This document shows, piece after piece, positions 46,316 to 59,195 of a DNA stretch of 64,000 nt. Location of the stretch: assembly GCA_903813345.2 (NCBI GenBank), contig CAIIXF020000005.1, forward strand, positions 33,977,375-34,041,374, read 5' to 3'. The stretch is from Owenia fusiformis (Eukaryota; Annelida; Polychaeta; Sabellida; Oweniidae). The number at the start of each line of letters is the position of its first letter. Positions within the stretch are counted from its first letter, which is position 1. The translations under genes and the position numbers were made by a program. The notes under the pieces are model-generated. The model saw only the letters and a program-made list of their open reading frames with translations. It was not told the DNA's origin and did not search any database.

Positions 46316-47789
46316 CTGTAAAGTAATAAAGGCTTATCAAATAAATGCCACAAAAGCTTTATGGTCACAGATTGGTCATTAATATTCTTGATGATGACAT
46401 CATTTATGGTGTCATTGATGATGTCATCTCATATATCTACAGCCCCCCCCCTCATATTCTCTTACATGTTGCCTTTGACTGTTGACAGAATCATTTGGAC
46501 AGAACTACAGTTTATTGGTGTAAAATATTGCAGAAAAGAGTATTAGAACTAGGGTAGATATTTGTAATGGAAATAATGAAAATCTGATTTGATTCTAAAA
46601 AAATTATCGCAAATCAAAAATGTAGCTGGTTGATATCTCCGTTTCCCAATGATAGGCGCATTATAAACAAATGACACGTCAGTCTAAAACACTTTACAGT
46701 TCACTCTACGCAACTAATCCCTAAAGGTACCCAGAGACACGAGATACATACCCGAATACGAATAAATAAGAAAACTTGACAGATCCAATATTTCACAATT
46801 TTACTTCCGGGTATTACGGCCTCGTTCTGAACATCGATTGATGACGTCATTAATTTCCCTAGTAGTTTCACTTTCGCTTTTGAAGGTGTGTCTAGTTTAC
46901 TTCCTGCGAAAGCTATTTGGATTTTGATATAATAGCCATACGTTTCAAAATCTAACATGGCTCTCGAAGTGAGTAATGTCTAGTGACTAGTCTACTGTTA
47001 GTGACCATAATGTGTAGAACTATCTAGTGAATAGAGCTCTCTAAAAGGTTCATGTTGATTAGCACATTTGATGCTCGAGGAAATATTTAGAGGTAAAGTA
47101 GCTCTTTGGGTAAATCTGACAGTATAAGTGGAACACCTTCGAAGTTGGGACCACAAAGTGTTCCACTTGCGAGGTGTTCCACTTACAGAGGTTCATTACA
47201 TGGAGTCAATGGGCCAATATTTTATGTTCGTCTCGGGGTAAATCTAGAAAACTAAGGTAGGAGATGCCCTATGAAACAATGGGCTTTGAATTAGACAGTG
47301 AACCTGTCTCTAGTGGACACCCTTCCTTCGCACATACTCCACTAACTTCTGTAAAAATTACGTTACCATCTCTGTATTGAAGGCATACCAACACTGAACA
47401 TTTTTTCCTGGCAAAAAATGTTCAGTAATCAGATTTTACTGTACTTTCTTTTCATGGACATCATTATGATAGTTATTTGTATATTTGTAAATTCAACCTA
47501 GGATAAAGAATTCTAGATTCAAGCCAACAGAAATTCTCAATGGTGTATATCAAATACACACAGAACCATGGATATTAAAACAATATCATAGACTTTTTTA
47601 TTTCATAACTTAGCTTGAAGAAATATATAATACAACTTCACAATTCAAATTGATAAGTGTAAACAAATATTTAGCATTAACAAATGCAAATGCTGAACAA
47701 TTCTAACATCTGTTCTTTACTTTTTTGTGCATCACATTGTGATATAGGAGCAACAGTTTACACTAGTTTACGCAAAATAAATACAATTT
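46316..47789. other. Upstream region of the phosphatase; no supported exon
   Basis: A 5' exon of the phosphatase gene is expected here but I could not place it. ATGGCTCTCGAA with a GTGAGT donor at 46956 on the plus strand could start a divergent gene, but I found no following exon. GTGGAACACCT-type repeats at 47130-47200 are related to 54113-54175. Confidence 0.4.
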
Positions 47790-48640
47790 ATCACAGTGTA
47801 CATGTACATTTATATTGGTTCACCATTAACTGTGTGAATGTCTTATTACATGATTCCAGCATGACCTGTGACCCCTCCCTCCAATCATGAAATATTGAGG
47901 AAAGTAGTTGACTATTAACTGTGTGAATGTCTTATTACATGATTCCAGCATGACCTGTGACCAATCATGAAATATTGAGGAAAGTAGTTGACAAGTGTGT
48001 CTTACATGTACATTTATATTGGTTCACTATTAACTGTGTGAATGTCTTATTACATGATTCCAGCATGACCTGTGAACCCTCTCTCCAATCATGAAATATT
48101 GAGGAAAGTAGTTGACAATTATGTCTTACAGGTACATTTATATTGGTTCACTATAAACTGTGTGATTGAATGTCTTATTACATGATTCCAGCATGACCTG
48201 TGAACCCTCCCTCCAATCATGAAATATTGAGGAAGGTAGTTGACAAATGTGTCTTACATGTACATTTATATTGGTTCACTATTAACTGTGTGAATGTCTT
48301 ATTACATGATTCCAGCATGACCTGTGAACCCTCTCTCCAATCATGAAATATTGAGGAAAGTAGTTGACAAGTATGTCTTACAGGTACATTTATATTGGTT
48401 CACTATAAACTGTGTGAATGTCTTATTACATGATTCCAGCATGACCTGTGAACCCTCCCTCCAATCATGAAATATTGAGGAACGTAGTTGACAAGTGCAT
48501 TGTCTTACATGTACATTTATATTGGTTCACCATTAACTGTGTGAATGTCTTATTACATGATTCCAGCATGACCTGTGAACCCTCCCTCCAATCATGAAAT
48601 ATTGAGGAAGGTAGTTGACAAATGTGTCTTACATGTACAT
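47790..48640. repeat. Minisatellite, about 7 copies of 122-128 bp
   Basis: TTGGTTCACTATTAACTGTG, ATGTCTTATTACATGATTCC, AGCATGACCTGTGAACCCTC and CCAATCATGAAATATTGAGG recur from 47816 to 48600. The second copy (47911) is shorter, lacking the CCCTCCCT part. It lies between the phosphatase and the 3' end of the F-box gene. Confidence 0.9.
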
Positions 48641-49273
48641 GTACTCCTTCACTAAAATTACAAAGATATATGAAAAATGAAGAAATAAAGAATATCCTAT
48701 GGTATGATATCAAACTTTTTTCCAACATAGTCACTGAAAGGCCAGGGTAAGTAAGGATATTACCTAACCCATCAAAATTGTGCATTTATCACATTTTTCT
48801 CACATTTTTCACAAGAGCCAAATCATAAATTATCATAAAACTGAATGTTAGATGAAGGCAATGCTCTCATTGTACAGGTTGTATAGCACAGAGCCATATT
48901 TTTCCAGTGTACAACTTCCTTAAATAAGCACTGATACTTCTACAATTTAAAAACTCTGTTAACAAGAAGTACTTAGAAGTACTGAATCACAGTCTAGGTC
49001 ACAATTACAAAATACAACAACCCCATCTATTAAAAGATTTTAAAATGCAGCAAGATGTGTTGAATCACAACTTGTCCAGGGCTATATGTATTACATCGAC
49101 TTAATTCCAAACAGGGGATAATCCATCCTATACTTGGTCCCAAAGTTCAGATAATGTTACAGCACATCCTTTGTTTTAATCCAAAGTTCAGTAAGAGTTG
49201 CACCACATCCTACATTTGGTTCCAAAGTTCAGTGAATGTTGCAGTACATCCTATACTTGTGGGGTCAAAGTTG

Positions 49274-52200
49274 TTACTCTATCCCAAAGTTCAGCAAGTG
49301 CACACCTCTGTCCAGGGCTACATATAAATGCTTTGTATCAAACACTAGGGAATACACTGGGCTACTAGAGCTGCGCTGTCCACTGTAATACAACTGAAAA
49401 GATACAAGATAGTATTAAAGATTAAATGAAGATCAATGAACAACATGTTTTCACCAAAAATAGAAGTGCAAAAAGTTTTAAAAAAATTAATTGGAGATCT
49501 CTCAAGTATCGGAGCAAGTTCGTTTACCAAACAACATTCTCCAGAATTTTTTAGATCACACATGCTAATCTCATGACCTTTCTTTACTTATTTTAAATTA
49601 CATTGTACATTTTCAGGTGGATGCAATCTATCTTATGGTCAAAATTGGGTACAATAACAGAATATTCCACATTAGCACTATGCTAACCATCTTCCACTGA
49701 CATTACTTGTTCATTGTACATGTACCTTAGTTTTGTTGAAAGGAAATTTGCATTCATTATTCTCATGTTTGCCCCAAAACAGAGAGGATATGATATAGAA
49801 AGATAGCATCAATATTTTTTAAACTAATAAGATAAGTATGCTGACATTACAGATACAGTATGTTTCTTACTTGAACAGGTTTTGTTGCCCGTTTATCCCA
49901 AAGACGTACCACTCCATATAAGGCAGTACCACTGACTATGCTATTATGATGGTCTGATTTAATACAATACACTGCTGCATCATAGGACTCTTCCCAAGTC
50001 ATCGCCCTGGAAGGAATTTAATATCTAATCATTCAGACAAGGAAATAAGCCTGAAATATTCTGAACATAATTTTGAGTATGCCTGAGCTTGAGTCTATAT
50101 TGGAGTTTGCATATGCGATTGCAAAATGAGTATGATATCAAAATGAAACAGATGTTACAATAAATCCAAATGTGAGAAGCTGAAGATCAATACTTACAGA
50201 CCACGAGTCCTTAGGTCCCAAAGACGTATATTTGTATCATATCCACATGTTAACAGAATATGTGGGGTTTCATATTGTATATCAAGGACTCCAGCTCCTC
50301 GACGGAAATTTGAGCCTAAATTATGTAAAAATGTCCCTGAGTTTAAGTCCCAGATCTTGAGTGGTTGAGGAGATTGGTCAGACACTCCTGATGTGCCACT
50401 AGCAAATGACCTGAAATACATATATGTACAGGTAAAACTCAGTTGAAGCATTTAAAAAGAAAAATATGAAAATAGTCACAGAGACAGTCATGTTTTATAT
50501 TGATTTTTGTTCTAACAATTTTGGGAGAAGGGAAAACGCTTCAGTCAAATGTTTAGCTCAGTTTAAATTCATAACTAGCATTCCTAACAATTCGAAATGA
50601 TATAATTAAATAGTACAGGGTGGTCCAAAAGAAAGTGAACCCCTGCAACGGGCCATATTTCCCTTATTACTTGCAGGAATTCTTTTATATGTTTGCATGT
50701 TGTAGAGGAAGGTCTAAAATTTATGTTGGCACCATACATTTTTCTTAGTCTTGAAATTTGCAAAAATTATAAGCCCTAACCAAATATTACTGAAAATGTG
50801 ATTTTCAATATCCGCGATTCTTCAACCCTTCAACACCCTTCCCCTGACATTTTTAAGCTGCAGTCTTAAAGAACTAATATTTTCTTACTTTGTTCAATCT
50901 TGAATCCCGCACATTATGGCTTAAAACTAGCATCCTACCTTTGTTAGTTGCAAAGTTCTTGTGATCCAAAGAAATGTTCTAAGCTTCCATAGGCGATAAC
51001 ATTTTCCAGTGAAATCGCGAACATAACCCTATATGATCTTGAAATGTCAATATCTTCATAAATCATTGATCGATTCTAATGAAATATGGCTCAAAACATT
51101 GAATATTGGATTTTCTTTTGATTTTCTAAAGATATTTGATGAAGGGCTTCTCAGATTCCTGGTCACAGGGGGCAACTTCCTTCCACAAAAGGCCCTCCTC
51201 TAACTGTTTGTGTAGGTAACATACTCCTGAACTGTTAAATGGTTTAAACTGCTTCAAAATGATCAATGAAAGTGTGAAATGTGTTTTCTGCTTTAATAGT
51301 GCCCCTTTTGTCATATGGTAGGGTTTTAAACTTGTATCTCTAACTGAAAGCTGTTTAAGATCATCCAATGTGTGTCAACAATTTCTGTGAATCACATTGG
51401 TAAAGTTTTGCACAATATCTCATTTTTAGGCATGTTTGCTAAACTCTTGTAATTTCTTTAAAATTTAAAACTGAGATTAGATTATGGCATCAACCAAAAT
51501 TTTAGACCTTTCTCTCCAACATGTGATAATATGAGTCTATTCATGCAAGTATTAAGGAAAATATAGCCTGTTGCAGGGGTTCACTTTTTTGGACCACCCT
51601 GTATGCTGCCAAGCACCAATGACTTTTAAGGCTAGCATTCACGAGTACATTGTATAAAATTATAATACTGTAGATCAGGCAAATGTATTCGTATTTGTGC
51701 CAAATCTAAATTTCCTCTGACCTTCAAAACTTATTCTGCCATTTTCATATAGACAATGCAATAACTTACTGTTTATCAGGACTTATGGCTAGTGACCAGA
51801 CTCTCTCTCCAAGATTAATGCTTGTCTGCCAATTGTCCCCAGCATTATCAAGGCGAGATATCTAAATAGAAAATTAAATAGAAAATTACTTATACATATT
51901 ATTAATAATGTGTTGCTTTTTCATTCACCTTATACTTGTCAAACTTGCTCTCAGGCTCTTGATACTTTATATGGAAACAAAGCTACTTTGAAAGATGAAT
52001 AATAATCCACGATGCATTTTGTGCACAATACAGTGAGACTAGAGGCCTCATTATCATCTGGTCGCAAATAGTTGCGTTGCGTCTGCGATGCGATTGCGAT
52101 CGCAATTCGTAACGCATGCGATGCGTGATATTATCAATTGAGCGCAATCGCAGACGCAAAGTAATCGCAAAACAATTAAAACGTAAGTTGCGATCGCAAG

Positions 52201-55200
52201 GCTAGAGTGTATTTTGGCGCGAAATTTAAAAGGACACTGGCGCTAGTTTTTGACATTGATTGATTGAAATTGATAGAAATCCAATAATTGATATGATTTG
52301 ATTGGTTGCGCATGCATTACACTTGTGCAAGACATAAGTGCGCCAAAATGCAAATCGATTTACATTGAACAGACGGTAGTCGAAGAAACATGTCGAGGGC
52401 AAGGAATTGGACAAATGATGAACAAGAATTATTAGTATCTCTCATTGAGAAGGATGCAAATATTCTTTTGGCACCACTTAGCTGTCAAATAACAATACAG
52501 TCACAGGATAGTTGCTGGGCAAGGGTTATAAGGCAAGGGTAGCTGAAAAAATAAGTTCACTTGGTGTGGAAATGAGGACTAGAAAAAACGTTATGTAAGT
52601 CACACATCACTGAAAATAAATAACTGTTAAAACGGGAAGTTGTCACGTTACTGAAACTAACTGAAATAAAATGAACTTTTGGTCGTTGTTGTATGTGTTC
52701 TACAATGCTTCTATCTAAAATCCGTCAACATAATTTTTCAACAGACAATGAAACGATAACAGCTAATGAGTTTTCTATTTGGTGGTGTATATTTTACATT
52801 TCATATTTCACATGCAAGAAAATTGCAAGTTGTGGGTTCCATATCGATATATGTTTAAATATTTCTCCAGTGTATTGCATTTATTTTCCTTTGGAACAAA
52901 ATATGAAACACGTCTTTTGCATTGTGATCAAAGCAAATCATGTTTGAATCAGGGTCGGGATGAAAATGTGAAAATCTACAATTTTGAGACGAACTCTCAT
53001 TTCAAATTGAAAATCTAACTCTTTCCGACGAGTCAACTTCAATGCGATGGGTGATGCTTGAACAACAGATGCAGAGTACATGTCTATGTAAAAAAGGAAA
53101 TCGTGCTTTTTCATTTTTAAACTATTAAATTTAACAACTTAGATCGCACCAATGATGTCGGTGTGCACACTGCAATTGATATCCTTTTATAATTTGCAGT
53201 GATATGCATTATGCATTTATTCTATTATGTAGAATTAACAACGTTTCTATTCATATTCAAACTCGATCAAATAAAATGTCTTTAATATTTAATTTATATC
53301 TGGGAACATTGTAGAGATCATTCAGAAAAACGAGCACCTCAAATACTGTACAAAGATACCACATATGTCATTTAGTGAATCGAGTGGGTTAAATCTCGAA
53401 ATACTCTTCGGCCAATACGATTGTGGTGATCCAGAATGAAATGAAACATCTTGGTGTTCTTGTACTTTTGCAGACGATGTAGGTGAGGTACATATACACT
53501 AGGAATACTCAGAACATTAGTGTAGTAGTGGCAAGATTAATTCACCAAACAAGCTTTATTAGCTAGATAAATATTTAATTGGCGAAAATCCTATGCTCTA
53601 AAGAGCACGAAATATTGCAGGCACCAATCTAAGACGTATACAGTATGTGATGCGTTCGCAATATTTAGAAACAAACGTGATTTTTAAGGATTTACAGGCT
53701 CAATTAAATGTATATTTTAATCATATTAAATAAATAAAATTGAACAATTTCTTCGATACTATTGATTAATACTTAACAGGTAGTGAAATGACCGATATAA
53801 AACACCACAAAATATCCATTAACATAGATAAAATAACGCTCAAAGATGAACTAGATTTGCGATTTGATTTGCGACAGGGTAAACGTCGTCGCAACTTTTT
53901 GTTTAGTTGCGATCAGAAAATCGATAACTTTGCGTCAGACTTGCGATGCGATGGAATGATAATAAGATTTTTGGGAAATAGTTGCGTTGCGATGTCTTGC
54001 GATGCGATTCGCATGCGATTTTGCGTTACGACCAGATGATAATGAGGCCTCTGTTCAGTGGAACACCTCTTAACTAGCTGGCTACTTAATGTTGAATGAA
54101 CCTCTATAGTATAAGTGGAACACCTCCCAAGTGGAATGGAACACTTTTTAGAGGTACCCAAGGTGTTCCACTTAGACAGGTTTTACTGTATAATTATATT
54201 TTCAGAAAGGATCAATTATCATTAAGCAGTTATAGTATTTAGGATAATGATAAACACAGATTTTACAATAGAAATATTACCAAAAACGATCAAACATCAT
54301 TTACTTTCCAACAATCTGACCTATCTCAAGCTCAGCAAATAGTACTTTTGTTTTACCTTGACAGTGGAGTCACGTGACCCTGATACTATGACATTGTCAA
54401 CTATATCTATGCCATTGACGTCACTCTGGTGCTGCTCTCGGTTAGAGAAGAGACTTGATCCTGTGGATCTATCCCAGCATGCAACACTACCATCCCTGAA
54501 AGTTTTTTCATAGTTAAGCTGAGTCACTCCATATTTTTATAGATATTAGTATTACTTTGAAAGTAAAATAAATGAAACATATTCCTTATTTTTATAAAAA
54601 AGAGGGTAATTTACCTAGCACCGCTGACTATGCGGTTGTCCTTATATACAAATTTGCAGATATCACCCATTTGGTTGTACAAAGTTACGTCTGTACTTCG
54701 ATGAAGACTGCCATCTTTTAATCTCTTAAAGCACTTGATTATGTTGTTTTGGGATGCCCATAGATGTCTCTCATCTATTTGTAAGCATGGCATCTGTCTA
54801 AATAAAATTTAGTAATTGTTACATGCTATGTTTACATTTGCATTTTGTAAATCTTTCTTCCTAGTGTATAAGCTGAGCTGTAGCACCATTAGCCAGCTTT
54901 TGCCAAGGGAGTTTAATTTCTAAAAAAATCCAGGGGGGTTCAGAATTTGCAATTTTTGTTCAAATTGGTGAAAAACCTGAGCTGTTTCATAAAAATTAAT
55001 ACAGAGTTCTCCACAGGATTTTTTCTCAAGTGAGGGCTAATTTTCACAATTCAAGACAGAAATTGGTCAAAATATGCCATTTTTCACATATTCAAGAGGA
55101 TGCAAATGCAATCTCAGGTGGGTGCTGCACCCACTTGCTTTAATGCAGGGGATTACCATGATATGATGCATTTACAATGTGTTTCTGAATGTCAGTCACA

Positions 55201-56902
55201 AAAAGTGAGGCTTTTAACAATATGGCATCACTTATTGGTTGTGACATAACAATTGTGTAAATTGACTTTTTTACATTCAATTTTTCACAGAAAGGCAAAA
55301 TCTAAATATCTTCTGTAAAATAGAAAATTCCCAAATCAAATTGTAAAAATTGATACAAATCACAAAATTAAATCATGAAAGGTAAAAATTCAAAAAATTA
55401 AATTGCATCAAAACTTACTGTCTTCAATACTTGTACAGTATTGAAAGGATTTATTTGCTGTACATGTACATGAACATTACAGTTAACGTCATTATTCATA
55501 CATTGTCTTGCTTCATCAAGCTTCAGACCTGTACTCAGAACGTAGTGATTGAGCATGGGTGTGAACTGACAATGTCATACACAAGAACAATTCAATGTTT
55601 ACTTACCTGGGCTTGTGTCTTATCACACATTTATTTGTGTAATTACTTTCTTCCCAGTTCTTCCCAACTCGACATACTTCCCTCTTAGAATAAGATGAGC
55701 TGAATCAGAAAATCAAATATTAATTAAGCATGTACAGACTTGCAAAAGATGGACTTCAGGGTTCTTTGGGAGATATGTGTACAGTCGTACACATCATGTC
55801 TGCCACCATGATCTTACATTATGCAGATCAACATTCAGCACTAAGGTAAGGGAACTCAAACTTGATTTTTTCACACGTTATATTTTAAAAGTCGAAAAAT
55901 ATCAGAGCTCTTTAAGCAATGCAGTATACATATATTTCTTAATTCAATCGATTCTAAACACTAGCCTAAACGTTCTCTAAAGTCTCAAATTGTATATACT
56001 TTAATCTTTAAATTGGCCAGAATTACAAAATGTCTGCTGTGAACCCAAGGATCATATTGACGTCACTTCTGATTAATGGACTATTTTAACTTGTGTAGTA
56101 ATATATCAATGAATCATGATGAATGTGGTATAATGTACATTCAGCTTTGGCACCCCAGGAATTTACTTGCATTTTACCTAACACATCAATTGGAACAGTA
56201 ATTCTTAGTGAAGTCATTCAAATACACAATTTATTGATGATGCTTGACTTGATTTCATATTTGTTGAGCGAACTGATGATTTTCCAAGCTTGTAAGGATA
56301 ATGTTCCTGGAATGAAGAGATGTAGAAAGGTACGCCCGATAAAATTTTCATGGCAGCTGATGGTGGATATTTTGAAATACTGGCTGATTCAAAGATTGAA
56401 GTGTATATGCAGTACATGTACAAGTTGACTTGAGACTGGCGCAACTTTTTGCTTGAGAGAACGTTTAGGGTAGTGTATGATTGATGTAAGAAACATATGT
56501 GTGGCTAGCGCCAAGATTTTTCAACTTTTAAAATAAAACGTGAGGTTCTATTGAAGGCTCTAAAGAATAGAAACATGGTATTGGAAATGGGAAAGTGTAG
56601 ATCTACTGTTAGGCTGTATCCAGTATTCAGACCGAATATTATATTCGGTCTGTTGCATACTAGATCTACGCTGCAGTAGTGCCCGATCTACTGTACCTTG
56701 TTTCTTCGATACAGCTGTGCACTGTTGTCATCCTATTCGCCAAAACCTTCCAAACACATTCCCGTCCACACAAATCCCTTAAACGTCGACATGACCTGGC
56801 TAGACGTCCAATAGAAATGGGATCACAAAATGACAAAATTGTCAAAATCGAATCATCGTTCAGGTTTACGAACGAACTGCTTGGACTCTCTTGCTTCCGC
56901 AT
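49274..56902 (-). CDS. FBXW9: F-box/WD40-repeat protein, FBXW9-like, 7 exons, 362 aa
   Basis: Minus-strand exons: 56902-56697, 54797-54615, 54495-54357, 51861-51770, 50410-50198, 50006-49871, 49393-49274. All phases match (1089 nt with stop). Start is the ATG at 56902 (MRKQESPSSS). The F-box lies at residues about 15-55 (DDSILTILSFCDPISIGRLA, RSCRRLRDLC, CVWKVLA). WD40 blades follow: RIVSGARDGSVACWDRSTG, DNVIVSGSRDSTVK, VWSLAISPD, KIWDLNSGTFLHNLGS, LLTCGYDTNIRLWDLRT and SIVSGTALYGVVRLWDKR, ending SPVYSLVFDTKHLYVALDRG. Such proteins are substrate receptors of SCF (Skp1-Cullin-F-box) ubiquitin ligases: the F-box binds Skp1 and the propeller binds the target. The closing motif is what points to FBXW9. 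It is shorter than I expect for vertebrate FBXW9, mainly at the N-terminus. Intron 3 holds the element at 52041-54052 and intron 4 the one at 50614-51603. Confidence 0.9.
50614..51603. mobile_element. Mariner-like inverted-repeat element (990 bp) in intron 4 of the F-box gene
   Basis: TACAGGGTGGTCCAAAA-GAAAGTGAACCCCTGCAAC at the left is mirrored at the right (GTTGCAGGGGTTCACTTTTT, GGACCACCCTGTA), with TA at both ends. Inner arms pair further (CATGTTGTAGAG-AAGGTCTAAAATTT). No recognisable transposase. A truncated relative is at 31875. Confidence 0.82.
52041..54052. mobile_element. 2.0-kb inverted-repeat element with Myb-like coding relic, in intron 3 of the F-box gene
   Basis: AGAGGCCTCATTATCATCTG-GTCG at the left is perfectly inverted at the right. 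Subterminal DNA on both sides is a cluster of GCGATGCGATTGCGATCGCA-type motifs, probably binding sites for the element's own protein. The interior carries the Myb/SANT-like frame at 52390-52593. No DDE transposase is visible, so it is non-autonomous or decayed. The Myb-like protein suggests PIF/Harbinger affinity, but the superfamily is not certain. Confidence 0.78.
52390..52593 (+). pseudogene. Myb/SANT-like transposon protein, frameshifted
   Basis: ATG at 52390 begins MSRARNWTNDEQELLVSLIE with the aromatic and acidic pattern of Myb/SANT-like DNA-binding domains found in transposon-encoded proteins. The first frame stops at 52542. The expected continuation, VAEKISSLGVEMRTRKNVM, is read in another frame up to a GTAAGT at 52594. 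So the domain is present but broken by a frameshift. It is encoded opposite to the host F-box gene. Confidence 0.55.
55925..56510. mobile_element. Inverted-repeat MITE, family B (about 585 bp) in intron 1 of the F-box gene
   Basis: TACATATATTTCTTAATTCA, AAACACTAGCCTAAACGTTC and TCTAAAGTCTCAA at the left are matched inverted by TTGAGACTGGC, TTGAGAGAACGTTTAGGGTA and GTAAGAAACATATGTGTG at the right. A second copy of the family is at 61455-61625. Confidence 0.6.
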
Positions 56903-58319
56903 TGCAAGGGAATCCACCAAAATCTTGCCAGTGGAAAATTTGACAATATACTCTTCGTTTTCTTTGATCTGTTTTTCCGTTGCTATTTCTCATTTTAGTA
57001 GGGTAGTTTATTTCGAAACAAATTTTAATGTTTTGAAATCACAATCGCCATTTTGTTGACCTTTGAACTGTATAATACGCGCGAGTTGAAAACTTCACAA
57101 ACCGACACGCCCATTTCTGACGGCATAGCATGGGCGTAGAAAACTCCGCTGAATATGAAGACGCAGTCCGGGACACGGTCACATGGAAGACACCATTATT
57201 ACCAGAAAAGTAGAGGAAATGCAGAAGTAAATATTTCTGCACAAGTGTCATGGTCTTGTGGAACAAGAGTACCGGGGCAAGTGTAGTACCTGTACATGTA
57301 GTAGGCCTAGTGTCTAGCTGCATGTTATCGAGCTCCACACCCGGGGGTCCACACTGTAAGTTGTGGACCTTGATAAGCTGCATGGATAAATTGAAAAATA
57401 TCCTGACATCAAAAAATAGTTGTATATGTCGAGAAATCTTTTCAGGGTTCTATTTATTACAAATTATTCACATAGGCTAGCTAAGCAAGGTGTGTCCAAT
57501 TCCAGCTAATCAGAACACAGATTAATGATTTTGCATCTTTTAGATGATTTTGTAGAAACTATATTTTGCAATGTGTGAAAGAATTTCAGCTCAAGACTCA
57601 ATGCATTGTGTAATGTCCATTCCTGAAAAGGCGTTGTTTCCTGATAAACACTCTATGCTATACGTATCTCTTGCAAATATTGGAAAGCAACATCTTCAAC
57701 TTCAAGGAAAGGTCATTCCAAATTACACTGAGTTCAGTGCTTAAATCCTTAAATCAAACTTTCCTACATGTACATCTCGGCCTTCTACACTAACTCCCTC
57801 TCTAACTACAGTACATACAGTCCACTTAAACCTTCTCTCATATCCTTTCAGTAATGACTAGTGTATGTCTCGGAATTAGCCAAATAAAACATATCATGAC
57901 AGAGAATAGCATTCATACAAAATAAGTAGCTACATGTACATCCCTACATCCAGCTTTAAGGCCCACCCCCGGGGGCCCACCCCAGACAGTTTATCAAATC
58001 ATTTCATCCAAACTGAATATTTACTTGCTCTTATAATACTCATTATATTTATTAGCAGCATATGCTCTGATGTTACATGTTTTACATTTCGGCTTTTTCT
58101 TACGGTTCATCTTATGGGAGAAGTTACTACTGTCCTATTAAACAAGCTCCTGTTGAATATGAATGTCATCATGTTAATAGGCATTATTCATTTATGTTTT
58201 GGTATGGTTTGGTAGTAAAGATCTCGATTTGAGAATTCGAAATCTCCTGGAAAGACAAATACCAGGGCACAAACAGCAGACAGATTCCATTGTATCTCAA
58301 TAAAAGAACAAAACTTCAC
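56903..58319. other. 5' flank of the F-box gene; dispersed repeat copy, no gene seen
   Basis: 57480-57730 is a copy of the repeat at 22338-22745. CCCGGGGG patches at 57340 and 57966 are the only GC-rich spots. No exon is supported. Confidence 0.45.
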
Positions 58320-58724
58320 TTAGTTCATTTTTGAACGTTGTTGAATGTCTTTGTGATTTTCAAAGCACTGTTCCCAATTTTCACCATCAAATGTTTCAAC
58401 TTCAATGCCTTCAATGGTTGACTGGTCCAAACAGTGTGGTGCAATGCCTCGTCCATCAGGGTTTGATCTTGGGGTATAAAAACTCTGTACTCCACATATA
58501 CGGCAGAAAGTATGCTTAGCTTTGCCAGTATTAAACGTGTAGCATGTCAGATTTTCTTCACCTTGAAGAAGAGTAAAATCAGCCACTGGAACAATGAAGT
58601 GACGGTTTTGCTTTTTGACACAAATACTGCAGTTGCAATCAATAACTTTCAACACAGATGGTGCTTTGACTTTAAACCGTACAGCACCACAGTGGCAACT
58701 ACCTTGGTGTATCACTTTAGCCAT
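58320..58724 (-). CDS. CENP-V/GFA-domain zinc protein, intronless, 134 aa
   Basis: A single exon runs from ATG at 58724 to a stop at 58320. MAKVIHQGSCHCGAVRFKVK is the typical start of the family, followed by DCNCSICVKKQN, FTLLQGEENLTCYTF, KHTFCRICGVQSFYTPRSNP and a C-terminal GENWE. The Cys pairs (CHCG, CNCSIC, CRICG) form the two zinc sites. The fold is that of glutathione-dependent formaldehyde-activating (GFA) enzymes and of CENP-V. Animal single-domain members of this size are common, but their substrate is unclear. Which of the two roles applies cannot be told from sequence. The lack of an intron contrasts with its neighbours, though the gene shows no sign of decay. It lies about 1.4 kb upstream of the F-box gene on the same strand. 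Confidence 0.93.
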   Translation of the reverse strand: MAKVIHQGSCHCGAVRFKVKAPSVLKVIDCNCSICVKKQNRHFIVPVADFTLLQGEENLTCYTFNTGKAKHTFCRICGVQSFYTPRSNPDGRGIAPHCLDQSTIEGIEVETFDGENWEQCFENHKDIQQRSKMN

Positions 58725-59195
58725 TTTGTATCGTTTGTTGACAGGTATTCGTTTGAAGATCGAGTCTGATCTATGGTTTCAACTGTGGTGTCTAGTCACT
58801 CCAACCTGAGCTCCGACGTATCCTGTGTTCTCTGGTTCAATTAATTTACCGTATTGAAAGCCTTTTGATCCTGCAGAGCAAATAGTTTAATCATCACTCA
58901 GAAGTTGAACCGAAGGTAAGAGGATTAATATTTTCCCGGGAATTTTTGCGCAAATCTCCATGCGCTAGAGATTCACGCGAGATTTAAAACGGCGGAAACT
59001 TTTTGAACGGAAATCTATTTTTCCTGCTTATTTTCTTATTACATGTATACATTACTTGGATGATATCGATAGAAGGTAACGTATTCAAATGTCAATATTA
59101 CATGGGCATGTCAAAAGTTCAGCATGTTTTTGCTCGTAGACCATTTTCTTTATGTAGCCTAAAGAAATTGTGGATTTTTTGAATTTTTTTATTTT

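Noticed and set aside
46701-46958. 85-codon minus-strand frame as the 5' exon of the phosphatase
   Set aside because: No donor in the phase needed for the acceptor at 46315 could be identified with confidence.
46956-46967. First exon of a plus-strand gene (ATGGCTCTCGAA followed by GTGAGT)
   Set aside because: Good start and donor by eye, but no downstream exon could be found before the minisatellite and the opposing F-box gene.
57039-57383. 114-codon minus-strand frame upstream of the F-box gene
   Set aside because: No splice junction linking it to exon 1 was found, and the composition is not convincing.
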